From: Rhodospirillales bacterium
GTDB taxonomy: Bacteria; Pseudomonadota; Alphaproteobacteria; Reyranellales; Reyranellaceae
NCBI GenBank assembly: GCA_009377525.1
Contig: WHTW01000037.1
Coordinates: forward strand, 1 to 55,581
Direction: 5' to 3'
Length of the DNA: 55,581 bases
The notes under the pieces are model-generated. The model did no database searches. It was not told the origin of the DNA and worked only from the letters and a program-made list of their open reading frames with translations. Positions 19,005 through 27,812 of this stretch are shown here, piece by piece (position 1 is the first letter of the stretch; every line of letters begins with the position of its first letter). The position numbers were made by a program, and so were the translations under genes.

Positions 19005-19425
19005 GCCCCGCCGACAATAACATGTCCGCCTGTGGGTCGCTGTTCAGGTGCCTGGCCGTGAACGCCGCCACCATCGCCTCGATCAGGCGTTCATCGGCCA
19101 CCGGCTTATCGAGCCGCGGGGCCGAGCGGAAGGCCATCGGACCGATGCTGCGGTCCTCATATCCGGTGACGAACACGAACGGCACGTCCCGGGCGCGCAA
19201 CACCTCGGCGATGGCAAAGCTCATCTCGCCATGCAGATTGATGTCGAGGATCGCCCCGTCGAGCGGCTCCTCCTGCGCCAGCTCCAGGCCGCGCTGCAGC
19301 CATCCCGCCGGGCCGACGACCTGGCAGCCGCTGTCCTCCAGCAGAATCTTGGTGACTTCGGCCAACAGAAGGTTGTCCTCGACGACCAGGACCTTCAGGC
19401 CTTCCAGCAGCCGCGGCGCCAGCAT
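18937..19425 (-). CDS. single-domain response regulator
   Basis: 162 residues: one receiver domain and a short basic tail. VLVVEDN supplies the acidic pocket, GAILDINLHG the phospho-acceptor Asp, FVTGYE the conserved Thr, and PRLDKPV the conserved Lys. There is no output domain, so it would work by protein interaction, like the FATGUY/CheY-like regulators that in Alphaproteobacteria feed HWE kinases or PhyR. The start MLAPRLLEGLKV was chosen because the receiver begins a few residues later. It is divergent from the amidase gene and overlaps DUF2161 by 68 bp. Confidence 0.8.
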   Translation of the reverse strand: MLAPRLLEGLKVLVVEDNLLLAEVTKILLEDSGCQVVGPAGWLQRGLELAQEEPLDGAILDINLHGEMSFAIAEVLRARDVPFVFVTGYEDRSIGPMAFRSAPRLDKPVADERLIEAMVAAFTARHLNSDPQADMLLSAGHAAGERSLRAGKGAARGTRIRR

Positions 19426-19533
19426 GATCGCTCCGCTCCCTTTCCTTCTCGGGCTCGACCGTCGGAATCGGCGTTCCGCGGCCGATCGAGCTGCAGTCTG
19501 GAACGGCGCGGCCCCAGCCGGTATGACAATGCT

Positions 19534-20904
19534 ATGACCGATTTGCTGGATCAGGGCGCGGCGGCCATTGCATCGGCCATCCGCGCCGGCAAAACGAGCG
19601 CGCGCGACGTGGCCGAAGCCGCCATCGCCCGCGTCGAAGCGAAGAACAAGGCGATCACCGCCATCGTCGACTTCGACCCCGCCGAGGCGCGCGCCGCGGC
19701 CGATGCCGTCGATGTCCGCGGCAAGCAGGGCTTCGACGGGCCGATCCTGGGTGTGCCCTACACCGTCAAGGACACGACCTGGGTGCGGGGCCGGCGCGTC
19801 ACCAACGGTTCGCTGCTGTGGAAGGATTTCAAGCCGCCGCGCGATGCGGTCGCAGTCGAGCGTTTGAAGGCTGCCGGCGGCGTCTTCCTCGGCATGACCA
19901 ACACGCCGGAATTCGCCGCCAAGGGCCACACCGAGAACAAGGTCTACGGTCCCTCGCGCCATCCGAAAAATCCGGCGCTGACTCCCGGCGGCTCGTCAGG
20001 TGGAGCGGCGGCGGCGCTGGCCGCGGGCTTCACGCCGATCGCGCTTGGCACCGATGGCGGCGGCTCGGGCCGACGGCCGGCATCGCATTGCGGCGTCGTC
20101 GGCTTGAAGACGTCGGCAGGCGCGATCCCCTCGCCTTTCGGCTTCGGCGGCGCCTATGGGCCGCTCTATGGCGTGACGGCACCGATGGGCCGTTCGGTCG
20201 CCGACGCCAAGGTTGCGTTCGAAGTGATGGCGGGGCCCGATCGGCGCGATCCGCATTCGGTGGCGCTGTTCGACGTGCCTCCGCCGTCCAGCCCGCGCAT
20301 CGCGGTGAGTCCGCGACTCGGCCTCGACGTCGCGGTCGACCCTGACGTGATGGCGGCCTTCGACTCGGCCGTCGCGCGGCTGCATGCCGCGGGCTGGCAC
20401 ATCGAGGAAGCGGATGTCGCGTGGCCAGAGGGGACGAACGAAACGGCCTTCTCCGCGGTCAACGCCGCGGCGTCCGCCCTGCTCTATGGCGAACATCACG
20501 CCAAGGACAAGAACCTGTTCGGCGACAACGTCGCGGGCCTCATCGAACGCGGGAGTACCGTTCCCGGCACCGACGTGGTCGCCGCCTTCCGCTTCGCCGA
20601 CGCCTGCGCCCGCGCCGTGGCGCAGTTCTTCACCGAGTACGACTATCTCCTCACCCCGACCACGGCCTGCGTCTCCTGGCCGGTCGAGCAGGTCTATCCC
20701 AAGGTCATCGAGAACCGCGAAGTCGGGCCGCGCGGCCATGCGGCGTTCACGCCGCTGTTCAACCTCGCCCTGGTGCCCGGCATCTCGGTGCCGTGCGGCA
20801 GCGGCCGCGACGGCCTGCCGGTCGGCCTGCAGATCGTGGCGCCGCGCCTGCACGACAGGCCGCTGCTGGCGATGGCGCAGCGGGCCGAGGCGGCGCTGGC
20901 ATGA
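19534..20904 (+). CDS. amidase signature family hydrolase
   Basis: 456 residues. The amidase catalytic set is visible: Lys in VPYTVKDTTW, cis-Ser in PGGSSGGAAAAL, and the nucleophile Ser in GTDGGGSGRRPASHCG. The last motif departs from the usual GGGSIRIPA(S/A)xxG: Ile-Arg-Ile is Gly-Arg-Arg here. The enzyme would hydrolyse a C-N amide bond; the substrate is not deducible. The start is the ATG before ACCGATTTGCTGG, which gives the standard family N-terminus; the longer open frame upstream is antisense to the response regulator. Its stop overlaps the next gene's start (ATGA), so the two are translationally coupled. Confidence 0.88.
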   Translation: MTDLLDQGAAAIASAIRAGKTSARDVAEAAIARVEAKNKAITAIVDFDPAEARAAADAVDVRGKQGFDGPILGVPYTVKDTTWVRGRRVTNGSLLWKDFKPPRDAVAVERLKAAGGVFLGMTNTPEFAAKGHTENKVYGPSRHPKNPALTPGGSSGGAAAALAAGFTPIALGTDGGGSGRRPASHCGVVGLKTSAGAIPSPFGFGGAYGPLYGVTAPMGRSVADAKVAFEVMAGPDRRDPHSVALFDVPPPSSPRIAVSPRLGLDVAVDPDVMAAFDSAVARLHAAGWHIEEADVAWPEGTNETAFSAVNAAASALLYGEHHAKDKNLFGDNVAGLIERGSTVPGTDVVAAFRFADACARAVAQFFTEYDYLLTPTTACVSWPVEQVYPKVIENREVGPRGHAAFTPLFNLALVPGISVPCGSGRDGLPVGLQIVAPRLHDRPLLAMAQRAEAALA

Positions 20905-22097
20905 AGATCACTGCCGTCGAGACCGTTCGGCTGGGCGAATTTCCCAACCTGATCTGGGTCCGGCTCAGGACCGACGAAGGGCTGACGGGCCTGGGCGAGA
21001 CCTTCATGGGCGCGGCTGCCGTCGAGGCCTACATCCACGAGAGCGCGGCGCCCAAGCTGATCGGCCGCGATCCGATCCAGATCGAGGCAATCAACCGCAG
21101 CCTCATCAACTACCTCGGCTGGCGCGGCACCGGCGTGGAGACACGCGGCAACTCGGCGATCGACATCGCGCTGTGGGATCTGTTCGGCAAGGCCATCGGG
21201 CGGCCGGTCTGCGAGGCGCTGGGCGGCAGGAGCCGCGAGCGCATCCGTGTCTACAACACCTGCGCCGGCTACAAGTACATCCGCGATGAGCGCAGCCAGG
21301 CGGTCGCCAACTGGGGCGTCGGCAACAGCCGGGGTCCCTACGAGGACCTGGAAGCCTTCCTTCATCGCGCCGACGAGCTTGCCCTTTCGCTGCTCGAGCA
21401 GGGCATCACCGGCATGAAGATCTGGCCCTTCGACATCGCCGCGGAACGGACCGCCGGCTGGGACATCTCGCCGGCCGAGCTCGATGCCGCGCTCGAACCG
21501 TTCGCCAAGATCCGCAAGGCCGTCGGCAACCGCATGGACATCATGGTCGAGTTCCATTCGCTGTGGAGCCTGCCCATGGCGCAGCGGCTCGCCCGCGCGC
21601 TCGCGCCGTTCGACACTTATTGGCACGAGGACCCGCTGCGTCTCGACAACCTCGCCGATCTCAAGGCCTACGCCCAGCATTCGAAGGCCTGGGTGTGCGC
21701 TTCGGAGACGCTGGCCTACACCCATTCCTTCCGGGAGTACCTCGAGACCGGCGTCGCGGGCGTTGCCATGCTCGATCTCTCATGGTGCGGCGGCCTTTCG
21801 GAAGCGCGCAAGATCGCAGCACTGGCCGAAGCCTGGCATGTCCCGGTGGCACCGCACGATTGCACCGGTCCGGTGGTCTATGCCGCCTCCTGCCATTTCT
21901 CCCTGCATGCGCGCAACGCGCTGATCCAGGAAAGCGTGCGCGCCTTCTACACCGGCTGGTACACCGAGCTGGTCACCGAGTTGCCGCCGATCACAAAAGG
22001 CGAGGTCACGGTGAACATGAAGCCGGGCCTCGGCCTCGACCTGCTGCCCGACCTCGACCGGCGCAAGGACGCGTCGGTGCGCACAACGCGGGCGTAA
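20901..22097 (+). CDS. mandelate racemase/muconate lactonizing enzyme family protein
   Basis: 398 residues of the enolase superfamily. The capping domain opens with MKITAVETVRLGEFPNLIWVRL, with GLTGLGET. The barrel has MKIWPFD (catalytic Lys region), metal ligands in DIMVEFHSLW, YWHEDPL and CASETLA, and a His base in PVAPHDCTGP. This combination is that of MR-like acid-sugar dehydratases or racemases. Substrate is probably a carboxylate sugar or similar, but not specified by sequence. Coupled by 4 bp to the amidase, suggesting that an amide is hydrolysed and the acid product is then isomerised or dehydrated. Confidence 0.88.
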   Translation: MKITAVETVRLGEFPNLIWVRLRTDEGLTGLGETFMGAAAVEAYIHESAAPKLIGRDPIQIEAINRSLINYLGWRGTGVETRGNSAIDIALWDLFGKAIGRPVCEALGGRSRERIRVYNTCAGYKYIRDERSQAVANWGVGNSRGPYEDLEAFLHRADELALSLLEQGITGMKIWPFDIAAERTAGWDISPAELDAALEPFAKIRKAVGNRMDIMVEFHSLWSLPMAQRLARALAPFDTYWHEDPLRLDNLADLKAYAQHSKAWVCASETLAYTHSFREYLETGVAGVAMLDLSWCGGLSEARKIAALAEAWHVPVAPHDCTGPVVYAASCHFSLHARNALIQESVRAFYTGWYTELVTELPPITKGEVTVNMKPGLGLDLLPDLDRRKDASVRTTRA

Positions 22098-22100
22098 CCG

Positions 22101-22364
22101 ATGATCCAATGGACAGAGATCCTGATCGCGGCCGGCGCCGCCATAGTCATGGCGGTCGCCATCCGCATCTGGCGCGCGCGGGCCGCTGCGCGCGAGCGCG
22201 GGCCGGCTCATATCCACGAGGCACTGATGAGGCGTGCCGAGGCGTTGGCCGCCCAAAGCCCGTTCCTGCGCAAGGTCACGCGTGAGTTCAAGGCCAACGG
22301 CCACATCTCGAACCGCCAGGCCGACGCGGTGAAGAAGGCGATCGCGCGCATCGAGGCGCGCTAG
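22101..22364 (+). CDS. small single-pass membrane protein, unknown
   Basis: 87 residues: an N-terminal membrane segment (ILIAAGAAIVMAVAIRIW) followed by a very basic helical tail rich in Ala, Arg and Lys, with HIHEALMRRAEALAAQSPFLRKVTREF. I do not recognise the family. It starts three bases after the enolase-superfamily gene and ends nine bases before a strong GC hairpin, so it is probably the last gene of that operon. Confidence 0.6.
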   Translation: MIQWTEILIAAGAAIVMAVAIRIWRARAAARERGPAHIHEALMRRAEALAAQSPFLRKVTREFKANGHISNRQADAVKKAIARIEAR

Positions 22365-22372
22365 ACTCTTGC

Positions 22373-22405
22373 CGGAGCGCGGGCCTCCAGGCCCGCATCG
22401 CTCCG
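22373..22405. repeat. GC-rich hairpin element (family 2, short copy)
   Basis: CGGAGCG...CGCTCCG arms enclose a GCGGGCCTCCAGGCCCGC core. The core matches the ends of the larger inverted-repeat element at 29441-29611 (GGAGCGCGGACCTCCAGGTCCGC) with a few changes. It sits just downstream of a plus-strand gene and exactly where a minus-strand gene loses its homology. As RNA it could act as a rho-independent-like stop without a U tract. Confidence 0.6.
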
Positions 22406-22712
22406 CCGCCTCGGCCCACTTGGGGTGCGACGGATCGATCGTGACCAGCGTGCCGACCAGACGTGCCGTTTCGGCAAAGCCTGCCAGCATCTTCTCGAAG
22501 AAAGGCTTGGAGGCCTCGAACACCCGGACCTTGGCTTCCTTGGCGTTCTGTGCCGCCTGCAGCCGGGCTTCCGCATCGTGATGGTCGATATAGGTATAGA
22601 GGCCCAACAGGGCGCCGCCGACCGGGGTTAGGAACGGAAGCCACGTCTGAAAGGTCGACAGCAGGGCGATCCCTGTGATCGAGCCCTGCTTGCCCCCGTC
22701 GTCTTCGCTCAT
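22406..22712 (-). pseudogene. truncated hypothetical protein gene (3' part lost)
   Basis: From MSEDDGGKQG the frame encodes a plausible protein: an N-terminal membrane-like segment (WLPFLTPVGGALLGLYTYI), then a charged helix (ARLQAAQNAKEAKVRVFEASKPFFEKML) and GFAETARLVGTLVTIDPSHPKWAEAAER. From memory this resembles a widespread short protein of similar architecture that normally continues for about 40 more residues with an FW-x-LYWGEL-type segment. Here the coding runs straight into the GC hairpin at 22373-22405 and then antisense to the neighbouring genes, with no stop of its own nearby. I read it as truncated by the repeat or an associated deletion. Confidence 0.5.
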
Positions 22713-22821
22713 CAGCCCCCGCTCTCGCCCGGCAGGATGCGCGCGGGCGGTTTGCGCCTGCAAACGGAATTGCACAGAACTCCACTGACTCAATTTGCGG
22801 CGACGTGCGTTATGGTGGCGT

Positions 22822-24042
22822 GTGTCCCGCAAGCGCCAGTCCGTCTCTGCCGCCGCCGCCCGCCGCATCGCCCTCGCCGCCCAGGGCTTCGCCGTCGCCC
22901 GCCCCGACGGCGCGACCGATGCCGGCCAGGTCAAGCGTGCCATCGGCCGGCTGGGCCTGCTGCAGATCGATTCCGTCAACGTACTCACACGCGCGCACTA
23001 CCTGCCGCTGTTCTCGCGGCTGGGCAACTACGCCAGCGATCATCTCGACCGCATCGCCTGGGGTCGCAAGAGCCAGCGCGGGCTGTTCGAGTTCCGGGCG
23101 CACGAGGCCTCGCTGCTGCCTCTGTCGGCGCATCCCCTCTTCCGCTGGCGCATGCAGCGTGCCCGCGAGAATGCCGGCGACGGCAAGGGCAAGCTGCACC
23201 TCTTCCGGAAGGAGAAGGCGAAATACATCGACGAGGTGCTGCGCGAGATCGCCGACCGCGGCCCGCTGGCGGCCTCGGAACTGTCCAACGGCGGCGAACG
23301 GCGCGGCGCCTGGTGGGGCTGGAACGACGGCAAGCTCGCCGTCGAATGGCTGTTCTTCGCCGGCCTGGTCACCACGGCGACGCGGCGCGGCACCTTCGAA
23401 AGGGTCTACGACCTCACCGAGCGCGTGCTGCCGGATGCAGTGATGGCCCTGCCGACGCCGTCGGCCGAGGAAGCGCAGCGTGAGCTTCTGCGCCGGTCCG
23501 CCGAAGCGCTCGGCGTCGCCACCGAATTCGACCTGCGCGACTACTTCCGTCTCGGCGTCGCCGACACCAAGGCGCGGCTCGCCGAGCTGGTCGAAGCGGG
23601 CGATCTCCTGCCCGTCGAGGTCGAGGGCTGGGACCGGCCGGCTTGGCTCCATCCCGCCGCGCGCCAGCCGCACAAGGTCGAGGCGCGCGCCCTGCTGGCG
23701 CCGTTCGATCCCCTGATCTGGGAGCGCGACCGCACCCATCGCCTCTTCGATTTCTTCTACCGCATCGGCATCTACACGCCAGTTGCCAAGCGCACGCACG
23801 GCTACTACGTGCTGCCTTTCCTGCTGGGCGACCGGCTGGTGGCAAGGCTCGACCTCAAGGCCGACCGCGCCAATTCGAAGCTGCTGGTCCATGCGGCGCA
23901 CCTCGAAGAAGGTCAGGACGCCCGACAAGTCGCGGGACCGCTGCGTGAAGAGCTGCGTCTGATGGCCGACTGGCTCGGCCTCGAAAGCGTATCCCTGCCC
24001 CGTGCCGGCGCGCTGGCGAATGCCATGGGACGGATGCGATAA
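22822..24042 (+). CDS. YcaQ/AlkX-type DNA glycosylase (winged-helix family)
   Basis: About 406 residues of the HTH_42/YcaQ family. Near the start are SAAAARRIALAAQGF and LGLLQIDSVNVLTRAHYLPLFSRLG; the Q-hydrophobic-D motif (QID) there is the catalytic signature of the AlkX/YcaQ branch. Later come winged-helix segments (DLRDYFRLGVADTKARLAELVEAG), LLAPFDPLIWERDR and GYYVLPFLLGDRLVARLDLKADR, all typical. Known function in E. coli is excision of interstrand crosslink lesions. I prefer the GTG start (V-SRKRQS) because it gives the usual short N-terminus; an ATG nine codons earlier is possible. Confidence 0.85.
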   Translation: MSRKRQSVSAAAARRIALAAQGFAVARPDGATDAGQVKRAIGRLGLLQIDSVNVLTRAHYLPLFSRLGNYASDHLDRIAWGRKSQRGLFEFRAHEASLLPLSAHPLFRWRMQRARENAGDGKGKLHLFRKEKAKYIDEVLREIADRGPLAASELSNGGERRGAWWGWNDGKLAVEWLFFAGLVTTATRRGTFERVYDLTERVLPDAVMALPTPSAEEAQRELLRRSAEALGVATEFDLRDYFRLGVADTKARLAELVEAGDLLPVEVEGWDRPAWLHPAARQPHKVEARALLAPFDPLIWERDRTHRLFDFFYRIGIYTPVAKRTHGYYVLPFLLGDRLVARLDLKADRANSKLLVHAAHLEEGQDARQVAGPLREELRLMADWLGLESVSLPRAGALANAMGRMR

Positions 24043-24081
24043 AGCGACTTGCAGTCGCGCAGAGGAAACAAGGCAAATCGA

Positions 24082-25209
24082 ATGAACGATCTGGTGTTGA
24101 AAGGCGGCCGCGTGATCGATCCCTCACAGGGCCTCGACAAGGTGACCGACATCGCCTTCGCGAACGGCAAGGTCGCGGCGATCGACGACAACCTCGCGGG
24201 CAAGGACGTGCGCGACGTGAAGGGCAAGATCGTCTCGCCCGGCCTGATCGACCTGCACACCCATGTCTACTGGGGCGGCACGTCGCTCGGCGTCGAGGCC
24301 GAGCTGCTCGCGCGCACGGGCGGCGTCACGACCTTCGTCGATGCCGGCAGCGCCGGGCCGGGCAACTTCCACGGCTTCCGCAAGCACGTGATCGAGCCGT
24401 CGCCGGTCCGCATCCTGCCCTATCTCAACGTCGCCTTTCCCGGCATCTTCGCCTTCTCCAAGAGCGTGATGGTCGGCGAGAATTCCGACATGCGTCTGAT
24501 TGATCCGCGCGAGGCTGTGCGCGCGGCGCGCGAGCACAAGGACCTGGTGCTGGGCATCAAGGTGCGCGTCGGCCGCTCGGCCAGCGGCGATTCGGGCGTC
24601 AAGCCGCTCGACATCGCCCTCGACGTCGCCGAGGAGCTCGGCCTGCCGGTGATGGCCCATCTCGACAACCCGCCGCCGTCGCGCCGCGAGGTCGTCGACC
24701 GGCTGCGGCCGGGCGACATCCTCACCCATTGCTTCCGCCCCTTCCCCAACGCGCCGGTGCGGCCCGACGGCAGAGTGCGCGAGGAGATCCTTGCCGCCCG
24801 CGCGCGCGGCGTGATCTTCGACATCGGCCATGGCGGCGGCTCGTTCGGCTTCGGCACCACGCGCGGCATGCTGGCGGCCGGCTTCCTGCCCGATGTGATC
24901 TCCTCGGACGTGCACGTGATCTCGATCGAGGGCCCGGCGTTCGATCTGCTGACGACGATGTCCAAGTTCCTGTGCCTGGGCGTCGATCTACCGACGGTGA
25001 TCAAACTGTCGACCGGAAACGCCGCCGCTGCCATCAACCGTCCCGACCTCGGGACGTTGAAGGTGGGCGGCATCGGCGAGGCGACGGTGATCGAAGAAGT
25101 GAGCGGCAGCTTCGACTATGCCGATTCGATCGGCGAGCGCATGATGGGGACCAAGCGGCTGCTTTCGGCCGGCGTGGTGCTGGCGGGCCGCTGGTGGCAT
25201 CCGGCCTGA
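24082..25209 (+). CDS. amidohydrolase/deacetylase family metallohydrolase
   Basis: 375 residues of the dihydroorotase-like amidohydrolase superfamily. LVLKGGRVIDPSQGLD is the N-terminal small-domain strand, VSPGLIDLHTHVYWGG gives the HxH metal site, GIKVRVGR contains the likely carboxylated Lys, then His in VMAHLDNPP, His in LTHCFRPF, and the final Asp in ISSDVHVIS. The subgroup resembles EF0837-type enzymes annotated as amidohydrolase/deacetylase. Substrate is unknown. The start MNDLVLKGG follows AGAGGAAACAAGG. The next small gene begins 11 bases after its stop. Confidence 0.85.
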   Translation: MNDLVLKGGRVIDPSQGLDKVTDIAFANGKVAAIDDNLAGKDVRDVKGKIVSPGLIDLHTHVYWGGTSLGVEAELLARTGGVTTFVDAGSAGPGNFHGFRKHVIEPSPVRILPYLNVAFPGIFAFSKSVMVGENSDMRLIDPREAVRAAREHKDLVLGIKVRVGRSASGDSGVKPLDIALDVAEELGLPVMAHLDNPPPSRREVVDRLRPGDILTHCFRPFPNAPVRPDGRVREEILAARARGVIFDIGHGGGSFGFGTTRGMLAAGFLPDVISSDVHVISIEGPAFDLLTTMSKFLCLGVDLPTVIKLSTGNAAAAINRPDLGTLKVGGIGEATVIEEVSGSFDYADSIGERMMGTKRLLSAGVVLAGRWWHPA

Positions 25210-25220
25210 GAGAGCCGCAA

Positions 25221-25466
25221 ATGAACGATCCGAAGGAATTCGCCTCCCCTGCCTGCAGCGCCAATGAAGCTGACGATGCCTACATGGGCTTCGCCAGCCG
25301 GGCGGAGATCGCGGCCTTCCTGAAGGAACTGGAAGCTGCCGAGCGCGTCGGCCGGCCGCATGCTGAAATGCTGCGCCGGATGCTGCCCAAGGTCCGCGAC
25401 GATGCCCTTCACCGCGAGCTCACTGCCAAGCTCAGGGCACAAGAGTCCATCGAATCAAGGACTTAG
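25221..25466 (+). CDS. small hypothetical protein
   Basis: 81 residues, charged and helical, with EIAAFLKELEAAERVGRPHAEMLRRMLPKVRDDALHRELTAKL. The LKELEAAERVG segment faintly recalls DUF6306-type proteins, but I do not assign it. The stretch overlaps no better frame, begins 11 bases after the metallohydrolase and looks like the end of that operon. Soluble, no cysteine pattern beyond one Cys near the N-terminus. Confidence 0.5.
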   Translation: MNDPKEFASPACSANEADDAYMGFASRAEIAAFLKELEAAERVGRPHAEMLRRMLPKVRDDALHRELTAKLRAQESIESRT

Positions 25467-25633
25467 CTTAGGGATAATTTTTTTCGGGCAAGCGCCGCAA
25501 CTTTTCCGGTCCAGCCATCGTTGAGAACGCATTGGTCGGGTACCGGTATCGCCCTGCCCCCGCTCAGCGATGCCACTCTCCCCGCCCGACCTATAGCCCG
25601 TCTCCGAGGAAACTCGGGGGCGGGCTGCCTGCT
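25467..25633. terminator. convergent intergenic gap with hairpin at 25595-25626
   Basis: The gap separates the plus-strand small gene from egtD on the minus strand. A 14-bp stem with two G-U-type pairs (AGCCCGTCTCCGAG / CTCGGGGGCGGGCT, arms 25595-25608 and 25613-25626, loop GAAA) lies 8 bp beyond the egtD stop. It is a likely terminator for egtB-egtD and possibly bidirectional. A run of seven T at about 25480 has no stem in front of it. Confidence 0.5.
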
Positions 25634-26602
25634 TCAGGGGGTCACCACAAGATAGACCACGGCGAACAGCCGCGCCGGATCAGTCCAGGTCCGGGCGATG
25701 GAGAAGCCTGCGCTGCGGGCGAGCATGGCGATCCCGGCATCGTCGTACTTGTAGGAATATTCGGTATGGATGCGCTCTCCTTCGTCGAAGGCGAAGCTGC
25801 GTCCCGCCACCGTGACTGTCTGCGGCCTGAGGCTGCGGCAGTAGATTTCGATGCGCCCCTCGACCGGATTGTAGAACGCCTCATGGGCGAAGGCCGCCAG
25901 ATCGAAATTGGCCTCGAGCTCGCGGTTCATGCGCCGCAGCAAGTTCAGCGTGAACTGCGCCGTGACGCCGGCGGAGTCGTTGTAGGCATCGTGCAGGCGC
26001 CGCGGGTCTTTCCTGAGGTCGGCGCCCAGCACCATCGCGCCCGACGCGCCCAGCACGTTGCGCGCGCGGCGCAGGAACGCTGTCGCCTCGACAGGCGTCA
26101 GGTTGCCAATGGTCGAGCCCGGAAAGAAGCCGATGCGCCGCACGTCGCCAAGGTCGACCGGCAGATGCCCGAGCGTCATGTAGTCGGCGCAGACGGGCTC
26201 GACCCGGAGGCCGGGATAGTCGCGCCGCAGACGATCGGCGGTCGCGTCGAGATGCTGGCGCGAGATGTCGATCGGCACATAGGCCCTGAGGCCACGCATC
26301 GCTTCGATCAGCAGGCGCGATTTCACGCTCGAGCCGCTGCCGTACTCGACCAGCGCACAGCCCGGCCCGGCCATTGCCGCGATGTCACCCACGCAACCGC
26401 GCAGGATGTCGGTCTCGACGCGCGTCAGATAGTATTCCGGCAGCTCGCATATGGCGTCGAACAACGCCGAGCCCCGCTCGTCGTAGAGGAACTTGGCGGG
26501 AATGGCGCGCGGACGGTGCACCAGTCCCGCAAGCACCGCGTCCTTGAATTCTTCGCGGTCGCCCTGCTCGGCGCGACGGAGGACAAGGGGCGAACCGTTC
26601 AT
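25634..26602 (-). CDS. egtD: L-histidine N-alpha-methyltransferase EgtD
   Basis: 322 residues. FLYDERGSALFDAICELPEYYLTRVETDIL is the family's N-terminal substrate-domain signature. LVEYGSGSSVKSRLLIEAM is the SAM-binding motif, IGFFPGSTIGNLTP and LGADLRKDP follow, and the C-terminal YNPVEGRIEIYCRS with IHTEYSYKY closes the fold. The enzyme trimethylates histidine to hercynine, the first step of ergothioneine synthesis, in the cytosol. The start MNGSPLVL overlaps the egtB stop by four bases, so egtB-egtD are coupled. Likely stress-controlled through the EcfG-type motif upstream of egtB. Confidence 0.93.
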   Translation of the reverse strand: MNGSPLVLRRAEQGDREEFKDAVLAGLVHRPRAIPAKFLYDERGSALFDAICELPEYYLTRVETDILRGCVGDIAAMAGPGCALVEYGSGSSVKSRLLIEAMRGLRAYVPIDISRQHLDATADRLRRDYPGLRVEPVCADYMTLGHLPVDLGDVRRIGFFPGSTIGNLTPVEATAFLRRARNVLGASGAMVLGADLRKDPRRLHDAYNDSAGVTAQFTLNLLRRMNRELEANFDLAAFAHEAFYNPVEGRIEIYCRSLRPQTVTVAGRSFAFDEGERIHTEYSYKYDDAGIAMLARSAGFSIARTWTDPARLFAVVYLVVTP

Positions 26603-27792
26603 CTGAGATCCTCCGCGAGGCGAATGCCGCCGAACATCCAGCGGGCGTCGGGCGGGAAGAAGTTGCGATAGGTCGGACGCACGTGGCCGGTGGGCGTCGC
26701 CGAGCAGCCGCCGCGCAGCACCATCTGGTTGGCCATGAACTTGCCGTTGTATTCGCCGATCGCGCCGGCCAGCTCGCGATAGCCGGGATATGCGACGTAG
26801 GGACTGCCGGTCCATTCCCAGACGATGCCTGTGTCCTCGAGCGCCGAGGCGCCCGCCTCCCACTCCGCTTCGCGCGGCAGGCGCTTGCCCGCCCACTTGG
26901 CGAAGGCGGCGGCTTCGAAGCCGCTGACGTGGCAGACCGGCGCGGCAGGATCGAGCGGCCGCAGGCCCGACAGGGTGAACACGCGCCAACTCGCGCCGTC
27001 CTGCTCCCAGTAGAGCGGCGCGGTCCAGCCGCGCTGGTTGACGCAGTCCCAGCCTGCCGACAGCCAGAACTCCGGCCGCCGGTAGCCGCCGTCCTCGATG
27101 AAGACGAGATACTCGCCGCAATTGGTCGACCGCGAGGCGAGCGCAAACGGCTCCAGCCAGACGCGATGGCGCGGCCCTTCGTTGTCGAAGGCGAAGTCCT
27201 CGCCGTCGTGGCCGATCTCGACCAGCCCACCCTCGAAGTCGCGCCAGGCCAACGGCGCTGCCACACCCGGCCAAGACGCGGACGCGCGATAGGCGGGTTT
27301 CAGTGGATTGAGCGACAGCAGATGTTTGGCATCCATCAGGATCAACTCCTGATGCTGCTGTTCGTGATGCAGGCCCAGCTCGACGATGGCGTCGACGTCA
27401 CGGTTGGTGCCGTCGAGCAACGCGATCATCGCGTCCGAGACATGCCGGCGATAGGCCATGACCTCGGCAACGCCGGGACGAGTGATCATGCCGCGCTGGG
27501 GCCGCGGATGGCGCGGGCCAACGGCTTCGTAATAGGAGTTGAAGAGATACTCGTAGGCAGGATCGAAGGTGCGGTAGCTGCGTGCATGCGGGCGCAGCAC
27601 GAAGGTCTCGAAGAACCAGGTCGTGTGCGCCAGGTGCCACTTGGTCGGGCTGGCGTCGGGCATCGACTGGACCGTCTGGTCCTCGGCCGACAATGGTTCA
27701 GCGAGCTGCTCGGTGCAGGTGCGGACGTCCGCGAACCGCTTGCTGCGGGAACCGCCGTGCGTCCGCACGCCACGCGTTATCAGATTGGACAC
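26599..27792 (-). CDS. egtB: ergothioneine sulfoxide synthase EgtB
   Basis: 397 residues. The N-terminal DinB-like domain has SPTKWHLAHTTWFFETF and LGLHHEQQHQELILMD; the first His plus HxxxH supply the three-His iron site. The C-terminal FGE-sulfatase (formylglycine-enzyme-like) domain has PRHRVWLEPFALASR, FSGFEAAAFAKWAGKRLP-type sequence (VSGFEAAAFAKW), REAEWE, VWEWTGS and QMVLRGGCSATP. It joins a thiol (cysteine or gamma-glutamylcysteine, depending on type) to hercynine using O2. I chose the GTG start at 27792 because GGAGG lies just before it and the longer frame adds an unlikely Arg-rich leader. No egtA, egtC or egtE is visible nearby. Confidence 0.92.
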   Translation of the reverse strand: MSNLITRGVRTHGGSRSKRFADVRTCTEQLAEPLSAEDQTVQSMPDASPTKWHLAHTTWFFETFVLRPHARSYRTFDPAYEYLFNSYYEAVGPRHPRPQRGMITRPGVAEVMAYRRHVSDAMIALLDGTNRDVDAIVELGLHHEQQHQELILMDAKHLLSLNPLKPAYRASASWPGVAAPLAWRDFEGGLVEIGHDGEDFAFDNEGPRHRVWLEPFALASRSTNCGEYLVFIEDGGYRRPEFWLSAGWDCVNQRGWTAPLYWEQDGASWRVFTLSGLRPLDPAAPVCHVSGFEAAAFAKWAGKRLPREAEWEAGASALEDTGIVWEWTGSPYVAYPGYRELAGAIGEYNGKFMANQMVLRGGCSATPTGHVRPTYRNFFPPDARWMFGGIRLAEDLR

Positions 27793-27812
27793 GGCACCTC
27801 CGCCCTGTCGGC

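Noticed and set aside
25467..25490. T-run at about 25480 as a rho-independent terminator
   Set aside because: No stem lies just before it; the real hairpin of the gap is at 25595-25626.
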